Below are positions 11,070-23,629 of a stretch of 64,000 nt of DNA, piece after piece. The notes beneath the pieces are model-generated. The model was given only the letters and a program-made list of their open reading frames with translations, was not told where the DNA came from and did no database searches. Source of the DNA: Welwitschia mirabilis (lineage: Eukaryota; Gnetophyta; Gnetopsida; Welwitschiales). The DNA is taken from assembly GCA_051453625.1 (NCBI GenBank), contig JBOZIK010000001.1, positions 263,589,212 through 263,653,211 on the forward strand. The letters are read 5' to 3'. Position 1 is the stretch's first letter. Each line of letters opens with the position of its first letter. Both the position numbers and the translations under genes were made by a program.

Positions 11070-12790
11070 ATGGATAGTACATCAAATTTTCTTATAGGGG
11101 CTAATATTTAGAAAAAGATTTAAGAAAAAATAGAAAAATTAATTCTTCTATTCATCTTCTCTATCTACCATTATTTTGTTTCTCTCTTTTCTTTTCTATC
11201 ACAAGTGACTTTCTTGATAAGTACTTCAGTATTATTTGAAGCACATGATCAAACAATCTTAGGGAAATGATTTAGTACATATGGTTTTCATTTTTATAAT
11301 TTTCATTTCTTGCATTTCATATTTGTTTTTACATTAGTTCTTTTGAAACCCTTATTCAATTTTTTATTTTTTTAATCATATAAACTAATCTTATATCTCA
11401 TACTGTCAATTTTTTTAAAACCCTAATTGTCATTTTCCTAGAAATAATTTTAAACTATCATACTAGTATTATTGCCTTTCCTAATTAATTTTGCTAGATT
11501 CTTGCATCAGAACTATGTCATATTTAATAAATCAAATGTTTGAATTATATTGATGTCTTTCACATACCATGTGCATTAATAAACTTCACATGAACTATAA
11601 TTTTTGCCTTTTTGTAAAAACCCATATATCTCATTTGTCATCTAATCCTGAACATAAGAAAAGTATCAAGGATCACTTTATTTTTGATACTTAGGTTCTT
11701 CTTCATGCATCACTTAACCTCATTATGCACATCCATGGAGTTCTACCATTTTATCTTCATATTACTTTCATGATTTAAAGCCTAAAGATCCTTACTTTAT
11801 CATGAAGAGTTTTAATCTATATCTTCCACTGTCCATTATAAATCCTTTCCCTCATCATCTCATGAACTTTCTTGACCTTCTAATTCTTATCCTTTATTTT
11901 CTCATGAAGACGCTTAATTCTATCCTTTATCTTTTGACTAATATCCTTCATATTTTAAAACTTAACAAGTCTCTTGAAACTACTTAAAATACACCTATAT
12001 GAAATTCATGAAAGCTTAGCACTGCATCAACATCACATGATAGCACTTCAATCAACAAGCCTCTTCCACCTTATAAAGACTTAATAAAAAATTACAATAA
12101 TTAAATCAAACCACTATCCAAGTCATTAAGACACTTATCTAATAATAACAAGAGGATTTTTCTACATCCCTAGAACTTAATCCTATAAATCTTAAAAAGA
12201 GAAATAATAATCAAATCAATGAAATCGAAGCCATACTCTTTACCGATGAGGAAGAAAATAATGAGGATTGATTAGAAGATGATTAATTACTTGAGGAGAG
12301 CCATGTTTTTTAGGATGAATCTTTTAGCAAACCATGTAAGAAGAATAACTTTAAAGAAAATCCTATGCATGATCCATCTCACATGTCAAAATTCTCATGA
12401 ATAAAATATTTCCATATCATCTTTATCTCTTGAGTAAGATTTAAAAATTCATGAGGAAGATAAATTTTCCTTTAAGTCACAATAACTTTATAATGATCTT
12501 ATATATATTTCTATTAATAAGAACTTATGTCATCTAATGACTAACCACTTATCTTTATCTTCACCTCCAAATGATATCTTATAAGATTTGTTTAAAAATC
12601 ATGAGTGATCTAAAGGATGAACACTTTTAGATCTTAAATGCATAGACATTAACATTTTCACTGATGTCCGTTCCAACTTCATAGGTACATGTGTGAAAAT
12701 TTACATGGATTCTCTACCATTTCATAACCCATAATCCAATCATAGCCTGCAAACCCTTAAAGTTCATATCTTTATATCCTTAGGCCTTCA
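11070..12790 (+). other. decayed interior of the Athila-like element
   Basis: AT-rich with one acidic fragment on the plus strand near 12,240-12,320 (reading TDEEENNED then LEDD). No motif of gag, protease or RT could be recognised. Its place between primer binding site and integrase marks it as element interior. Confidence 0.4.
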
Positions 12791-12793
12791 TCT

Positions 12794-13147
12794 ATGCATT
12801 ACACTCAAATACCCTACTATGAGACAAGTTTAGTTTTATTACATGATCTTAAACTAGATTTATTTTCTAGGGTAGGCTTAGGATGGGTAGACCCATTCAC
12901 AATAAAACCAATATCTCCTGATGGTGCCACTCTCATAAAACTACACAAGCAATATGACTTATATAATCATCATCTTAAGCCATTTTACTTAGATAATCTT
13001 AAATTTCATCCACATCATAGAATACACCTTCACCATATTAAACCTTATCATTCACCTCTTCTATTATGTCATTATTTCATAAGGCTTACTAATCACTCAT
13101 CTCTTCCATCTTACTATGAGTTTATGATACTTATGAATCTTGGGTAG
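12794..13147 (+). pseudogene. gypsy integrase C-terminal remnant, 117 codons
   Basis: The frame contains VLLHDLKLDLFS, then WVDPFTIKPISPDGA, then HHLKPFYLDN. This order matches the integrase C-terminus of Athila/Tat-type elements: a VLLYNSRLKLF block, a GPF-(T/V)-I-K-x-V-x-P-x-G-A module and a closing GxRLKxY. The Gly of GPF is Asp here and the Arg-Leu-Lys is His-Leu-Lys. The integrase N-terminus and catalytic core are not recognisable upstream. The remaining codons after the module are His-rich and of no known type. Confidence 0.6.
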
Positions 13148-13149
13148 TA

Positions 13150-15081
13150 TCATTTTTATAACAAGAAATCTATATCATTCCATGGTTTGATTAGAGATTA
13201 AGTGGATTCTTAATTTTTAAGAAAACATCACCTTTATTTTTTAGTTCTTTTATTAAGGCTTTTATTCAATTAATGTCTTCAATTTGAAATTAAGTAAAAA
13301 ACATGAATTATCTTCTATTCATGATATTTCTTTATTTCAAAGAATTCATGGGGATGAAATCATTTCTCTATTGGGATAATGAGCTAATGATCCCTTTTAT
13401 GTGATATGAATATAAAAATAAAAATAAAAAATAAAGAGTAAAGCAAATCAAGAAAAATGTTGAGGCTCTTTATCACATTTTCATGATTACTTCCATTGAG
13501 TTTAGTTAACTATATTAGGGTTATGAATATATGTTGGTAATGCAACTCTAACAATTCATTCATAACACATTCATCTACATTAGTACTATAAACACTTGCT
13601 CATAATGTAGCATTAAATACTTTTTGTATAAAATTTTAAATCTATTAAAAGAAAGTATTACAACACTGAATTCTCAATAAGATAAAATGCTTGAAACTTG
13701 GATTTTCATGATGAAAAAGGGAAATACAAGAACTTTGAATGGGATTAAAGGGTTCCTTTGATTTATTTATTTATTTTAATATTTATTACTTGATATCTTT
13801 CTACTACTCTTAATTTTCATAAATCTACTTCATTAATGCCTTATCTTATTTTGACTTAGATCCATAATTAAATAAACTTTATTTAGGACATTACTTTACT
13901 TTCATAGTCTCATTCATTCTGGTATGCATGATAGAGTTTTAGTTGCATTCCTATTTACTTTATTTCCATTTATTCCACTATCCTATATCACATGCATTTA
14001 CTCATACCACATACATTCATTATTTCATCTTTATAAGAAAGCATACTTATAGTTACATCTATGTTTTGTTGTGATGATATCTCTTCTTTTATGAGTCATG
14101 CTATAACCAAATCAGTCTGCATTATTATTGAAATTAAATGATCTTTAGGCTATGATTTCACATAATTTTTATTTACTCTGAGCCTTTTTATCATTTCCTT
14201 ACCTTACCTCTTATGTTTTCATAACTCTTGTATGCATTCTTATTCAGTGTTCTAAATATAAGATCATTTACCTTAGAAAATGTTTGCTATTGTGAGATTT
14301 AACCAACACTTATTACTTTCTCTCTACTCATCTTAAACTTTTTCACTTAGATTTTTTTTTTTAAATTCATAATCATCTAAGATCATTGATGGCTCATGAT
14401 ATTTTATAGAATTAGCTTGTAACATGATCTTCATCTAGTTTCTACCTCATTTAGATGCTTTCTTTATCATCTTTCTTTTTACCTTTTCCTTTATGTTTCT
14501 TTTTTTTTTTTTGAAAGACCTTTTTAAGGAATTGAACTCACAACCACAAAGTGATAAGAGTACTACTATATTGTTAGAGTATCTCCAGAGAGACTTTTAT
14601 TTATTCTTACCTTTATTTCTTTTCACTTTTTGTCTCTATCACTTTCACCTATAACACTCATCTTTGGAGCCCAATAATTTAATAATTTTTCATAGAATCC
14701 CTTTTCACTTTCACCATTTTCCATACATTTTTAGATATAGATATTATTATTTTTATGTTTTATTTCTTGCATGTACTTCTTTCTCAACAATTTTTTTTCT
14801 AGCTCATTCTAGACTATATAGAATATGCATCATTTATTCCTCATTATATTTACAATCAACTTTTCATCTTTCAAACTTTAATAATAAAATTTAGCTTTGG
14901 TTAGGGTAAGTGACATTATCACTTAAAGTAATTATTTTTCATGTTCCATCTTTTTACTTTATAAATGATTTTAGAGTACATTGGCCAAATTTTTTTAACT
15001 AAGAATCCTTCTTTTCTTCATGTTATAATTTTTTGACATACTTTTATTTCAAGGGACTAGCAAAAGGTTGGTTAAAGGGTA
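13150..15081 (+). other. post-pol region of the Athila-like element
   Basis: Nearly 2 kb between integrase and 3' LTR, where Athila elements often carry an env-like ORF. I see only short open frames (for example 76 codons at 14,664-14,894) with no recognisable domain. A SINE-like insert lies at 14,499-14,573. The last bases before the LTR, AAAAGGTTGGTTAAAGGG, form a plausible polypurine tract. Confidence 0.45.
14499..14573 (-). repeat. SINE-like element with A-tail
   Basis: On the minus strand a B-box-like GAGTTCAATTCC (near 14,528-14,540) is followed about 15 nt later by a run of 13-14 A (T-run at 14,499-14,512 on the plus strand). A box-like sequence upstream is weak. The A-tail supports a retroposed tRNA-derived SINE inside the Athila-like interior. 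Confidence 0.4.
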
Positions 15082-16387
15082 TGATAATACTCAAAAATTA
15101 ACATTTATATTAAGGAATTAAGGCCTTTTTAGAAATTTTAATTAATCATCATTGTAGTTTTATGAATTTATTTTACTTAAGGCCATAAAAATCCTAATTT
15201 ACTATAAATATACCTAAACAATATTATTTTGTAGGATAAATGTAACATCAAGAGCATCATAACAGGAGATGGATCTACGCTAAGCCTAATTGGTAGTGGC
15301 ATTAGTCCTAGGCATAGTGTCATCAGTTTCTTAGAGCAAAATAATACCATTCTTACATTCATGAGTCTTCTTGATGCAAGAAATTTATTTTCATCATTTA
15401 TAAAAATAAAATATGAACAAGGAATATTTTCTACGAAGAACTCTATTAGGCCTCCTAATTAAAAAAATCAAGACTAAAGATTTATTTTATGGACTTAGGA
15501 AATTCTTTAAAATAACTACATTAGACCTTAGAAACCCTAATTAAAAGGCCCTAATTCAAGCCTATATATGTCCTTTATTATTTAATTTAAATTTTGTTGG
15601 ATATTTCAAGGAGATTTCAGATTTAGTCATGAGTTCTTTCTAAGATTTCTATAAGAATGGGTTAGCTACCAAGCTAGCATGATGCTTCATTGTTGAGCAT
15701 GAGTATATTTCCAAATTATATGTTTTACTTATTTTGATAAAAATGTTCTACATATTCTTAGTGCATTAATTTGATACTAAACTATGAATTTCATATTTGT
15801 TATACTTAGGATTTATTGAATGATGCCTTTACTTTAAGATCTAATTTTGTGATTTTCCTTTACATGCTAGATTGCATAACCTGAATGTTTATTTAAAAGA
15901 TTTTGGAATCCTACTTTTTATGTTTTTTTTATTCTTACTATGGAGGCTAGATGGATTGGTTATATTACCTTCATGTCTATAATGGATAACATAATGCCAT
16001 TATTCTTGATCTTAAACTAGTGAAATGTTCATGATCATAGTGAACCATATCATTGTGAATGAGCTGGAAGTAAAGCTACATGTTCTTAATATAAGTTCTT
16101 TTACTTTTCCATGAAGTTATTATATTAGCTTAAATGCTATGTCTCATTCCTAGATCTCTAATATTATTTCACTCTCTACAAATATCTACTTTTATGCTAG
16201 TTTTACTAATAGCTTTTATCATCTATATTTGAGGAAGAATAACATTGGGACTATCTTAAAAATAAAATTCCTACTATTTTTAGTAAACATTGGATTTTTC
16301 CATGCAAAATTTGTATTCCTAAGAAGATCATCTGAATTACCATATTTTAATAATAGATATAAGCATAGCTAAACTTCACCATGAACA
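15082..16387 (+). repeat. Athila-like 3' LTR
   Basis: About 1.3 kb, starting TGATAATACTC and ending CACCATGAACA, so TG...CA. It aligns through its length with 43,073-44,332, including GTGG(C/A)A(T/C)TAGT near 15,296, a TATA-type ATATATG near 15,565 and AGAATGGGTTAGC near 15,654. Its right end abuts, base for base, copia LTR sequence at 16,388. Confidence 0.75.
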
Positions 16388-18829
16388 ATGCACCTTAATG
16401 ATCAAATAAAACTATGATCATTATTAAATAATGTCTAATAGTAACATTTGTCTCTATTAAAAAAGAAGCATCCATTACAAACATTTAGTTCTCTTTTAAA
16501 TAAAATTTAAGAAATAATTTTTCTTCGTTAACTAATAATAATTTTTTTTAATTATCATATGAAATTTCTTATTAAAAGAGACTAATCATAATAATCCCAT
16601 ACTAAAAATACAGAACACACATTATTCATGCAATTTACTAAATGATCATCATTAGAAGAATTTTGATATAATAATAAAATTTCAACTAGCCATAGAAAAA
16701 AATACTTAAAAAATAATTCATTTAATAAGTAAACCTCTCATGCTATTAAGGTATATTTATATTTCTACCTTGGATTCCTGATAAACAATGACCTATTTGA
16801 TTGTCATAAAATGTAGATTTAGCATTCTTCCTCCTTTGTTTCTTAGAAAGTACAACCTTCATTTTTCAATCTTAATACAATTAATTCTTTAAGAATTTAA
16901 TTTGATTTTATAAAGAATCAGGATGAAAGACAATAAGAGTATGAATTAATACCCTCAAAAAATCATTGTACTAGTAAGAACTATCAAAATTAAATACATC
17001 TCTCATGAAGGGAAACCTAAACTTTTAAGAAATTTCTTCTTTATTTCTTTCTTATAATTCTATGTCTATTAACTCTATTATTTTTATTTTTTTAATTGTT
17101 TAGAACTATTTAAAACATGTAAGTAATATCTAGGAATAATAAAAGGTATTGGAAAAATAGTACAAGGAAAAACCACTTAGTAATAAGATATGGAGAAATT
17201 CAGAGAGAAGAGGAATTTTTAAGGTTAAAAAGAGATAGAGACTAAAGCATAAGTTTACAATTATAGGTTTACATTGACAAAGATATTTGAAATTAGGGAG
17301 AGAAAATAGGAGTCACTAAATATTGCTTATTAAACAATAAGAAATCTCTATTAATATCATCTTTTGATGATGATAATTCCTTATGTTTTTATCTTATTAA
17401 GTCAACAACAACATCGTAATGTGTGAACCTTTACAACTCTTGACAATGATGTCAATTTTTCTATCTCTCCAAATTTTAGGAATAATAACTTATGTATTTA
17501 TCATAAACTAGGTTGAGAACTAATAAAAAGATAATTCAAGTTTGGAATGATGTGAAGAGGACTAAGTGATGTAAAAAAAAGCTACAACATTTTGGCTTTC
17601 TTAGTCTTTCTTCAAAGATTTGACTAGTTTTACAATAACTTATACATGCTTTTGATGTAAATCTTCCTTTATCGTATTAATTTTCTAGACTTTCTAGTAA
17701 CAACAATAATAGAGAGATATTTTGAAAGATGAGATTAGCTAGTTATGAATTCTTTAGAGTTGGTCACCTTATGTGCAATTACATATAAGACATTAATAAT
17801 TTTTAGTATTTACATTTTAAAAATATTATAGCAAATTTTTGGAGGCTAAATAGAACTGCTGAAATGCTTCTTTTCTAGTGCCCTTTAATTACAAGTAAAA
17901 TAATTGGTTTTCTAGTAGTTTGATTTCCACCAAAGAATTTTCTTAACTAAATTCTAAATACCTAAGACTGGTATAATAAAACATGCTTGAAAGTTATAGA
18001 TAGTATCCAATACATGTTTTTATTCAATACTAAAAACTAATCTCTTATCCTATTTAATATTTAGAGAGTGTGATTAATGTGATAATGAAATATAGGCACC
18101 ATATTCCTTTTTAATTTTAACTTAGTAAATGTATTTAATACATAAATTGATGAGAAAATCATAAGACCACTTTGAAGACATAAATTTATCCAAAATAGAC
18201 TTTTCAAAAGAAAAAAAAGTATAGCTCCATTTTTTAAGCCTTATTTACTGGACAAAACTAGTTAACCACTCTTCAATGCATTCTTTATAGAATATAATTT
18301 TAGAAAGGTTACAACCAAGTAATATCTTTTGTTAAAAGATCTCTCTTATAATTATAAGATCATATATTAGTCACTAGTAAAGTATGAATTAAAGAATAAA
18401 CACAAAGTTATAAGTAGTATAGATTACAATTTTCTAATGAAAAATGATTTATTTATGTTATTGAACTAATGTAATAATGACATTAAAATAATCAAGTTCT
18501 AAAATATATCCAACTAGGTTTATGTTGACCACTTAACAAATGAATAAGTAAATTTGGGATTATTTTGAATTGTTTGTTAACCTTACCTAAAATACTTACC
18601 TAGCATAACCGTTGGTTTTCACTAGATGGTGCCTTCTAAAAAAACCTTATCCTTTTAGGTTTTTTTAAAAGAAAGAAATGGAGTACATAAGCCTGACTAT
18701 GCATAGGTGATTTAAATCATTTGCCTTAGAAATTATATTTCCCTAAGTAGCTTAATCCATTAAATACAGTCTATAAATTTGAAATGGTAATTAACAATGA
18801 CATATATCAATGTCAAAGAAGAATGTTCA
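16388..18829 (-). repeat. copia 3' LTR, truncated
   Basis: Aligns with 41,123-43,072 plus 44,338-44,748, which is the same LTR family interrupted there by a solo LTR. On the minus strand it starts TGAACATTCTTCTTTGAC after a polypurine tract (reverse complement of 18,830-18,842). The full LTR of this family is about 2.85 kb. The low end is cut by the Athila-like element. Confidence 0.7.
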
Positions 18830-19009
18830 ATCTCTCCCTTGGCATTATTGGATACACTATATTATTGCAATAGTAATAAATAAGAAAAATAAAATTGCCA
18901 CATTATTAAAGTTGTGTAACACATCTTTTACAATTATCTCTACTAGAATCAGTCATTCATACTTCTCCTTGACTACAATGTTAATTATATTTAATGTTTA
19001 CCTAAAAAT

Positions 19010-21960
19010 AATTAATTTTTTCTTATCAAGAAACTTGGTGAATAAATTTATAGGCTACTCATTTGAAAAATAAAATTTAATAACCAATCATTCTTATTCT
19101 ATCAATCCTCTTATGAAATAAAATGTAATATTTATATGATTTTTTATTAAATAATAAATTGAATTTTTGGAAATGGATACAGAAGACATACTATTACAAA
19201 AGATATAAATTATCATTTTAATTAAAACTATAAACTCGTTAACAAGGCCACAATTGATTACTTTTTACTATAATAGTAAAATAAAATCTTTCCCATCATC
19301 ATTGGGAAACCTGAAGTGCTCTTTTTATCATCTAATAAACCTACCCAATGAGCATCTACATATCCAACCAATTGTGGATTTTTATTAGAATAATATAATA
19401 GACCATGTTGTAAAGCATCTTTTGTATACTTCAACATCCTTTTTACTACCATTAAATGGGAATACTATGGATCATTCATAAATTTGAATATGAAACTAAT
19501 AGAAAATTTGAATATTTGGATGAGTTTCTATAAATTACATGAGACTACCAATCATGAAATGATAAATATAATCATCAACTAAATCACCATCCATATCTTT
19601 ATTTGATTTTTCATTTGCCTAAAGGGGTAGAAATTGATTTGCATTCATCCATGTGAAGTCTATGTAACTTATCTGAAGCATAATTGAATTGATTCAAAGA
19701 AATATCTTTGAATGATTCCTTAATTTTTATGCCCTAATAATACAACATCTATCCCAAATTAGTCATCTCAAATTATTTTATCATATCTTTTCTAACATTT
19801 CTATGAATCTATCATTATTGGTAGCAAATATAATGTCATCCACATAAATTAGAATGAAAACCCTTTTATCATTTACCTTATTTATGTAAAGAATATTATC
19901 TATAAAGCACCTCACATATCCTTACTTCTTTAGGTATTTATTTAACTTAGAAAACCATGCTTGTGATACCTATTTTAAATCATACATAGCCTTTGTTAAG
20001 TAAATAAACATGATTTTATTTACCTAATATAACAAATTCTTTAGACTATAAGATGTACACTTCTCATTAAGATGACCATTAAAGAAAGATAAATTTACAT
20101 CGATTGGTATAAGTATCTCACCATAGTTGGTTCCTACTTGTTACACATAGCCTTTTACTATAAGTTTAGCCTTTTAGTTATTAATAGTATTATTTAAATT
20201 ATACTTTGTCTTGTAAATTCATTTTATACTAATAATATGTTTACCTTTAAGATACGAAACTAGTATTCAAATTTAATTCTTCTTAATCTAATTTATCTTC
20301 TTCATTATTTCCTTCACCCAATGTATGAAATCCTTAGCTTTCTTATAACTAAGGGGATCTAAATTTATAACTTTGGAATTTAAGAAATGTTTTTCTCTCT
20401 CAACATTTATCCTTTATTTTTCTTCAGTTAATGCTAAATGAGCTAAATTTGTGAATGAAATTCTTATGCATCATAATATCTTTATAGCCTTTTATATTAT
20501 TATTTGATTAAATAGTCATATCATCTATATTGTCAAGTAAATCAGATACATTTTTTGTAAGGGGTGCAACATCATTTTAAGGCTCATGAGAGGTGATAAG
20601 ATCCTTATTGTCCTTAACATAAGAAGTCCCTTTAGGGAGTAACATTTAGGAATGTTTTACATCTTTCTCAATAAATAACATTAATAGTCTTGTTTACCTT
20701 ATTAGTTTAGAAATTATAACATCTAAGGGCTTTACTATTAGGAGAATAATCCACAAAAGTGGATTCAACTAATTTATCATTTAACTTATCTTGATCTAGC
20801 TTTATAATCTTCACAAACATTTAGTTCCAAAAATATTTAAATAAGATCAATTCAATTTATAATAGATCGCATTTTAAAAGGTATTAAATACTTTCAACAT
20901 GTTATGTTATCCTATATTATGTATAGTTTATTATATACAACTTTACTTCAAAACCTTTTATCCAAACTTGCTTCTAATATCATTGATCTAGTAATATTTA
21001 TCAATGTTCTATTCTTTCCTTTTTATTACTCTATTTTTTTGGGGGGTGTAATTGGTAGTAAACTAATGCATAATTTTACATTTTCTTAGATGGTCAAAAA
21101 AATCTTATAAAATATACTCATCCCTCGTATTAGTTTGTAAGGTCTTAATTATGTATCATATTTGCCTTTTTTTCATCTTTTAGTATATCTGAAACTATGT
21201 TAAAGCTTATAATCTATAAAAAATATAAAAAAATATCAAATGATCATTAATGAAGGTAATAAAATAATTATTGTTATTAAAACTTTATATTCTCATAGGA
21301 ATATTAATATTATAATGCACCAAGAAAAGTAGCTGAGTAGGTTTTTTATTACTGGTTGGAAATTAAAATCTAACTTGCTTTCCTTCTATGAAACTTTGAC
21401 ATAAGGAAGTTTCACAAAGTTAAAATGAAGGTATAACTTTTACAAACTACTTCTTCATCCTTTAATGCATATAATTACTTGAAATATGTCCAAATATGTG
21501 ATGTTAAATCTATAATTTTTCATCATTAGAAATCAATTCCTTTTAGAATTCAATCTTATACATATTGTTAGATGATCTGTATACTTCTAAAACATTATCC
21601 TACCTTTTAAAAATGAATTTAAAATTTTTAAATAACACCTCATAATTATTTTATTTCAATTAATCTAAACTAATCAACTTGTAATGGAAATTTGAAATAA
21701 AGTATAGATCATTAATTAAAAATTTATTACCACTTTTATCCTTGAGTTCATTTGTCCCATGGCATTTGATGTACCCCACTTATCCTCCATTGAATGTAGT
21801 AGTGTTTAAACATACTTATAAAATCTCTTAAATAGTTTTTTTAATTATTCATATGAGGTAAACAACCATTATCAAAAAACCAATTCATCTTTTTAGAGAA
21901 AATCATTGAAAAATTTAATGTAGTTATTATTACACAACCAAACAAATATGCATTTGTATT
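19010..21960 (-). pseudogene. copia pol: protease, integrase, RT, RNase H
   Basis: Read on the minus strand. Protease motif WFFDNGC at 21,862-21,876 (D-N-G in place of D-S-G). The RT starts near 20,350 with a WVKEIM..KIN block, then IKWIYKTKYN, KAKLIVKGY and LIYVDDIIF. The YVDD catalytic box is intact at 19,835-19,846. RNase H includes an open 64-codon stretch at 19,258-19,452 with KRMLKYTKDALQHGLLYYS and DDKKSTSGF. The tail matches the 'SISKN..KNHINI..HFIRGLI' block before the LTR. Integrase between about 20,500 and 21,800 is only faintly visible. Numerous stops at former Gln codons make it inactive. Confidence 0.7.
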
Positions 21961-21963
21961 GGA

Positions 21964-23256
21964 TGCACGGATCTTTGAACTTAAAGAGGAGGGGTTAAAG
22001 GGTCTACAAAATAAAAAATGCTACTAAAAATAAATTAAAATTTACATAAAAAATACTTTACTAGATTAAAGTGATTCCCTAGCCTAAATACATCCACACA
22101 CAGAGGGTAGCTTTCTCTCATAACTCTAGATATCCTTAACCTATAAAATAGTGGTTTTGAAGCACCACAAATCTTAAATCTAACTAATATGCTTGTAGTA
22201 AGATGTCACTCTATTCCTATCAATAATTTAGAATAAACCAAAATAAAAATGTACTTACAAGTGCTTACAAAAGCACACCCATTTAATAATTGCCTTATAA
22301 TTTGAAAACCCTAGCAAGGTATTCTAAGAATGAAAGTAAGAAATGGAATACAATTTGTGTATTTAAAAAAATGATAGTCCTTACAATTTAAGTACTAATA
22401 AATGATGATAACAAAATAACTAATAATCCTAAAAAGATGTCACTTTGATGAAATGATTAAGTTATCCCTTGTTGTTATTACTCATAAGTGTCCTAAATCA
22501 ATGTAATAAAGATATTATAAGATCTAATAATTTAGTAATATATTTAACATATAATCCTTTTTAAAAAGATAAATAAATAGTACGAATTACCTATGCAAGC
22601 AACTTGTTTCCTTCTCTCTTTATATCCTTTATACTTTTGATGCCTTTCTTGCCTTTACCCTAGAGAGATAACCATTTGCACATTTAAACATTATGCAATA
22701 GATAAAAATGGCTAAGTATTGATCAACCCAACTATTATTTTTATTAAATTTTCAAGATAAACATCTTTGAAATAGTATATGTCTCTGTCAGGTAGATTCC
22801 TTTACCTTGAAAGACATCTTTGGTTAAACTGTCTAGATTTCAATCGAACTTGAAATAATGTATCTATGACTCTTAGTGATCATAAATCCAAGGTGTAAAG
22901 CTTACATTATTCCCTAAAACATAGATAAATTATCAAAATATAATTATATCTATTACCTCTTCTAGTTCAATATAAATATCTCCAAGTCTATAAATGTCTT
23001 TCATCAAATGAAGCAGTATAGATGTCTTTAATTTAATAGACGTCTTTTAGCTATCTTAGCATCTTGATTTAGTATAGACATCTTTGTCATTGTAGATGTC
23101 TCTACCTATTGATAAATCTAGTTCAGTGTAGATATCCTTAATATTATAAACACATATTTAGACATCTTTACTCAATTATATCTATTATTCTTGAATTCTA
23201 AGCTAAATATTTGAGTGCTTTGAACTTTAAGGTTTTGATTAGAAGGATCCTTTTTG
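21964..23256 (-). repeat. SIRE-like 3' LTR
   Basis: Pairs with 30,727-32,048 across its length, for example the blocks GTAGCTTTCTCTCATA (near 22,107 and 30,867) and CAAATGAAGCAGTATAGA (near 23,004 and 31,769). Divergence is high, so the insertion is old. It holds a cluster of AGACATCT, AGATGTCT and one AGACGTCT octamer between 22,812 and 23,167. Confidence 0.75.
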
Positions 23257-23629
23257 AAATTTTAGTGTTCTCCAAATTTACCTATCTATACATTAAACAC
23301 TTTACATTTGATAAATGGAATCACAAAAACTAGAATTTTACCAACAATATTCCTATTTTTAATGATGTCCAAAACTTGACAAATCTCATTAGAATAATCA
23401 TATTTTATAAATTATCTAGATATAACTTAATCCAAGAGACAACATCATTTATTGCATGATATAAATTTTAATAGTTAAAAAATATTTATTAACCACATGT
23501 AATCATTTACATAATAATAATTAAGAGGTAGTGTAAATTACCACATACATGTCAAAGTATAAAGTATATTGCATATAAGAAAAAAGTAATAATAGATAAT
23601 AGAAGATCATGAAATGTGTGCCAATAATA

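Larger units (their letters stand above)
10641..16387 (+). mobile_element. Athila-like Ty3/gypsy retrotransposon, decayed
   Basis: Order: 5' LTR tail (10,641-10,712), primer binding site like the tRNA-Asp type (about 10,719-10,738), pyrimidine-rich leader, integrase C-terminus (12,794-13,147), non-coding or env-like region, purine tract ending at 15,081, 3' LTR (15,082-16,387). The two LTR ends and a solo LTR at 43,073-44,332 share the ending ATATTAA(T/C)A with TATAAGCATAGCT. Only about 4.3 kb of interior remains; Athila elements are usually much longer, and gag, protease and RT are not recognisable. The 3' LTR abuts the copia LTR at 16,388. Confidence 0.65.

Noticed and set aside
20904-21089. 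61-codon plus-strand frame at 20,904
   Set aside because: It is antisense to the copia integrase region and has no motif of its own.
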